From Polynucleobacter sp. UB-Piko-W3 (GTDB taxonomy: Bacteria; Pseudomonadota; Gammaproteobacteria; Burkholderiales; Burkholderiaceae): DNA of 64,000 nucleotides. The stretch covers positions 1 to 64,000 of the forward strand of contig NZ_JACVPY010000004.1 in NCBI RefSeq assembly GCF_018881635.1. The letters are read 5' to 3'. The notes below the pieces were generated by a model. That model had not been told where the DNA came from. It saw nothing but the letters and a program-made list of their open reading frames with translations, and made no database searches. Position 1 is the stretch's first letter; every line of letters starts with the position of its first letter. Below, piece by piece: positions 62,271 through 64,000 of this stretch. Both the position numbers and the translations under genes were made by a program.

Positions 62271-62747
62271 ATTAGCCCGGTCAATAGTTTTTCAATGTGG
62301 GCTAAATAGCTTTCGCTAAGCACGGGCGAATAAACCCATTTTCAGGGTTAAGATCGACTGCTTGATTAATCTCCTGATTAATTAGGTTAAATATGTTTGA
62401 TGGCATTAATTTCTTAATCTAATTTAATCGATTCATAGAATTCTAGGGTGCTAGGGTTGGAGCCTATTCTGAAAAAATATGGACCTATATAGGCTAATTA
62501 GTGATAACCCTAACTGGGTGTATTTATATCTTACATTTGACTCTTAATAAGGCCCAACTGAAACTAATCATAGTGTTTTCGCAAATAGCCGACTCATTAT
62601 TGCCCTTATTTACGGCATTAATAGTGGCTGAAAGGCATGATATCTGTTAAAAAGTAAGGATTCCAAGATTTATTATCAATTCCAAAATATGCCAGTTATA
62701 AGGGCATGAAAACTTTGTTATAAGCAATCATTAAGGAGAATTAAAAA
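62271..62747. other. 477-bp intergenic region upstream of gltI
   Basis: No gene-length ORF or tRNA seen. Contents: an AACCC/GGGTT stem (62333-62349); a direct repeat of TGATTAAT (62363-62370, 62375-62382); a nested inverted repeat at 62452-62512; and the SD AAGGAG (62733-62738) for gltI. No strong sigma-70 promoter with a good -35 was found. AT-rich. Confidence 0.6.
62452..62512. promoter_or_regulatory. Nested inverted repeats upstream of gltI
   Basis: Outer arms TAGGGTT (62452-62458) and AACCCTA (62506-62512) enclose inner arms GCCTAT (62462-62467) and ATAGGC (62489-62494). The nesting would allow a long imperfect stem-loop in RNA or a two-part protein-binding site. About 236 bp upstream of gltI. 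Confidence 0.4.
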
Positions 62748-63677
62748 ATGAAAAAAATACTCGCCCAAGGCGTTTTTCCAAAAGCCGTTCTGTCTTTGTT
62801 TGCCACCGCTTTTTTGGCTACCCCTACAGTGTTTGCCGCAAGCGCAACGCTAGACAAGATTAAATCTACGGGTGCAGTAACTATGGGCGTTCGTGAGTCA
62901 TCTATTCCAATGTCCTACACCACTGGCGATAGCCGTTTTGATGGCTACCACGTTGAAATTTGCCGCATGATTCTCGGCGACATCAAAGATAAATTGGGTA
63001 TGAGCACAATCCGCATTAACTACCAGCCTGTGACATCCCAAAACCGCGTACCTTTAGTGCAAAACGGTACCGTTGATATTGAGTGCGGCACAACAACCAA
63101 TAATAGTACTCGCGCTAAGGATGTTGGCTTTGCTAATACCTTGTATGTTGAAGAAGTGCGTATTGCAGTTAAAGCTAACTCAGGAATTAATTCAATTTCT
63201 CAATTAGTTGGTAAAAAAGTTGCCACTACTACTGGCACAACCTCTGTTCAATTGCTGCGCAAACATGAAAAAGCCAATGGCGTTAACTTTGATGAAGTTT
63301 TTGGTAAAGATCATGCTGATAGCTTCCTGTTGTTAGAGTCTGGCCGTGCTGACGCCTTTGTGATGGATGGCTCTATTTTGGCTGGCAATATTGCCAATTC
63401 TAAGAATCCAAAAGATTACAAGATTGTTGGGGAAGTACTTTCAACCGAGCCGATTGCCATTATGGTTCCCAAGAATGATCCTGAGTTTAAGGCTGCTGTG
63501 AATGCCGCTATTGCGAAGATTGTTGCAAATGGAAAAATGCCTGGACTCTGGAATAAGTGGTTCTTGTCACCAATTCCACCAAAAAATGCTGTCGTTGGTC
63601 TTGAATTATCTCCAGCCACTAAAAATGCTTGGGCAAATCTCAACGACAAACCAGCCGAAGACTACAACAAGAAATAA
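62748..63677 (+). CDS. gltI: Glutamate/aspartate ABC transporter, substrate-binding protein
   Basis: Periplasmic solute-binding protein (family 3) for acidic amino acids. 309 aa. Signal peptide about 1-31 ending VFAAS. SIPMSYTTGDSRFDGYHVEIC and the NGTVDIECGTTTNNSTRAKDVGF substrate-binding regions match GltI. SD AAGGAG upstream. It is followed 22 bp later by the permease gene, so it is the start of a gltIJKL-type operon. Exact ligand is inferred. Confidence 0.9.
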   Translation: MKKILAQGVFPKAVLSLFATAFLATPTVFAASATLDKIKSTGAVTMGVRESSIPMSYTTGDSRFDGYHVEICRMILGDIKDKLGMSTIRINYQPVTSQNRVPLVQNGTVDIECGTTTNNSTRAKDVGFANTLYVEEVRIAVKANSGINSISQLVGKKVATTTGTTSVQLLRKHEKANGVNFDEVFGKDHADSFLLLESGRADAFVMDGSILAGNIANSKNPKDYKIVGEVLSTEPIAIMVPKNDPEFKAAVNAAIAKIVANGKMPGLWNKWFLSPIPPKNAVVGLELSPATKNAWANLNDKPAEDYNKK

Positions 63678-63699
63678 TTTAATCAATTAAGTTTCTAAT

Positions 63700-64000
63700 A
63701 TGGCATTAGATTTCGGTGTTTTTTGTAAAAGCACCATTGATGGAGAAGTAGTTGAACACTGCTTCTCCTCTATTTTTTGGCTTGGACAAAATGCAGATGC
63801 CAGTTATCTAGACTGGCTGATGAAAGCCTGGGGCTGGACCTTGGCGGTTGCAGGCTTGGGTCTGACTATTGCTTTGATTGTTGGCTTAGTGATGGGTACC
63901 CTCAGAACCTTGCCTGATAGCGGAATCGTGAGTAGATTGCTAGTGCGACTGTCAACTGCTTGGGTAGAGCTATTTAGAAATATTCCTGTTTTAGTCCAGG
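63700..64000 (+). CDS. gltJ: Glutamate/aspartate ABC transporter permease, 3'-truncated by window edge
   Basis: First 100 codons visible. A long N-terminal segment (DFGVFCKSTIDGEVVEH) precedes the first membrane helix WTLAVAGLGLTIALIVGLVMG (about 51-71), then RTLPDSG and VELFRNIPVLVQ, the start of the permease EAA region typical of HisM/GltJ-type amino-acid permeases. Continues past 64000. Confidence 0.88.
   Translation, partial: MALDFGVFCKSTIDGEVVEHCFSSIFWLGQNADASYLDWLMKAWGWTLAVAGLGLTIALIVGLVMGTLRTLPDSGIVSRLLVRLSTAWVELFRNIPVLVQ

Noticed and set aside
62271..62747. Sigma-54 promoter for gltI
   Set aside because: TGGCTGAAAGGC near 62627 lacks the required GC at the -12 position and spacing; no match good enough.

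Overview
The window reads as one contiguous piece of a betaproteobacterial chromosome, most likely Polynucleobacter (Burkholderiaceae) or a close relative. The grounds are gene order (fusA-tuf-S10/spc/alpha, mlaFEDACB next to murA and the his genes, hisIE-hinT-tatABC), moderate GC for the group, very short intergenic gaps, a short-form HisG, separate HisI and HisE, and a cytochrome c4 and trimeric-porin type typical of Burkholderiales. The genus is an inference from gene content and sequence character; no database comparison was possible.

Region 1 (1-17.5 kb) is the translation superoperon: the 3' part of fusA, tuf, rpsJ, then rplC-D-W-B, rpsS, rplV, rpsC, rplP, rpmC, rpsQ (S10 block), rplN-X-E, rpsN-H, rplF-R, rpsE, rpmD, rplO, secY, infA, rpmJ (spc block) and rpsM-K-D, rpoA, rplQ (alpha block), closed by a UUCG-loop terminator. 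Four gaps in it (tuf-rpsJ, rpsJ-rplC, rpsQ-rplN, rpsK-rpsD) carry hairpins, and one carries a good sigma-70 promoter, so the superoperon is probably split into separately controlled units. Region 2 (17.5-27.3 kb) holds cutA-dsbD, a MOSC protein, hemB, engB, a cytochrome c4, lysA-lptM, cyaY and the aroB-aroK-secretin group. Region 3 (27.3-37.6 kb) holds a membrane/coiled-coil protein next to the secretin, the divergent ponA (PBP1A), a REP-type tyrosine transposase (RAYT) and gltB-gltD.

Region 4 (37.6-44.7 kb) is the mlaFEDACB outer-membrane lipid asymmetry operon, a YadGH-type ABC exporter, a BolA-like gene and murA. Region 5 (44.7-52.3 kb) is the histidine cluster hisG-D-(C)-B-H-A-F-I-E, in which hisC is inverted and a hicAB toxin-antitoxin pair sits antisense between hisF and hisI. 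Region 6 (52.3-57.2 kb) has hinT, tatABC, a Sel1-repeat protein and a trimeric porin. Region 7 (57.3-64 kb) is an accessory-looking stretch with three paralogous genes encoding TPR repeats joined to a GT9/heptosyltransferase-like domain on alternating strands. One of these is cut by an in-frame TAA. A glutamate/aspartate-type ABC transporter (gltI and the start of gltJ) follows and runs off the window.

The most unusual items are: (i) the reduced pilus-type locus, with a 366-aa secretin lacking AMIN and N1 domains beside a single protein that may combine PilN/O-like and PilP-like parts; (ii) the TPR-glycosyltransferase trio with its nonsense-interrupted member and an exact 31-bp internal repeat; (iii) an apparent inversion of the ponA-aroB block with a RAYT at its edge; and (iv) hairpin leaders in front of rplC, rplN and rpsD. 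No tRNA, rRNA, CRISPR array or prophage was seen.
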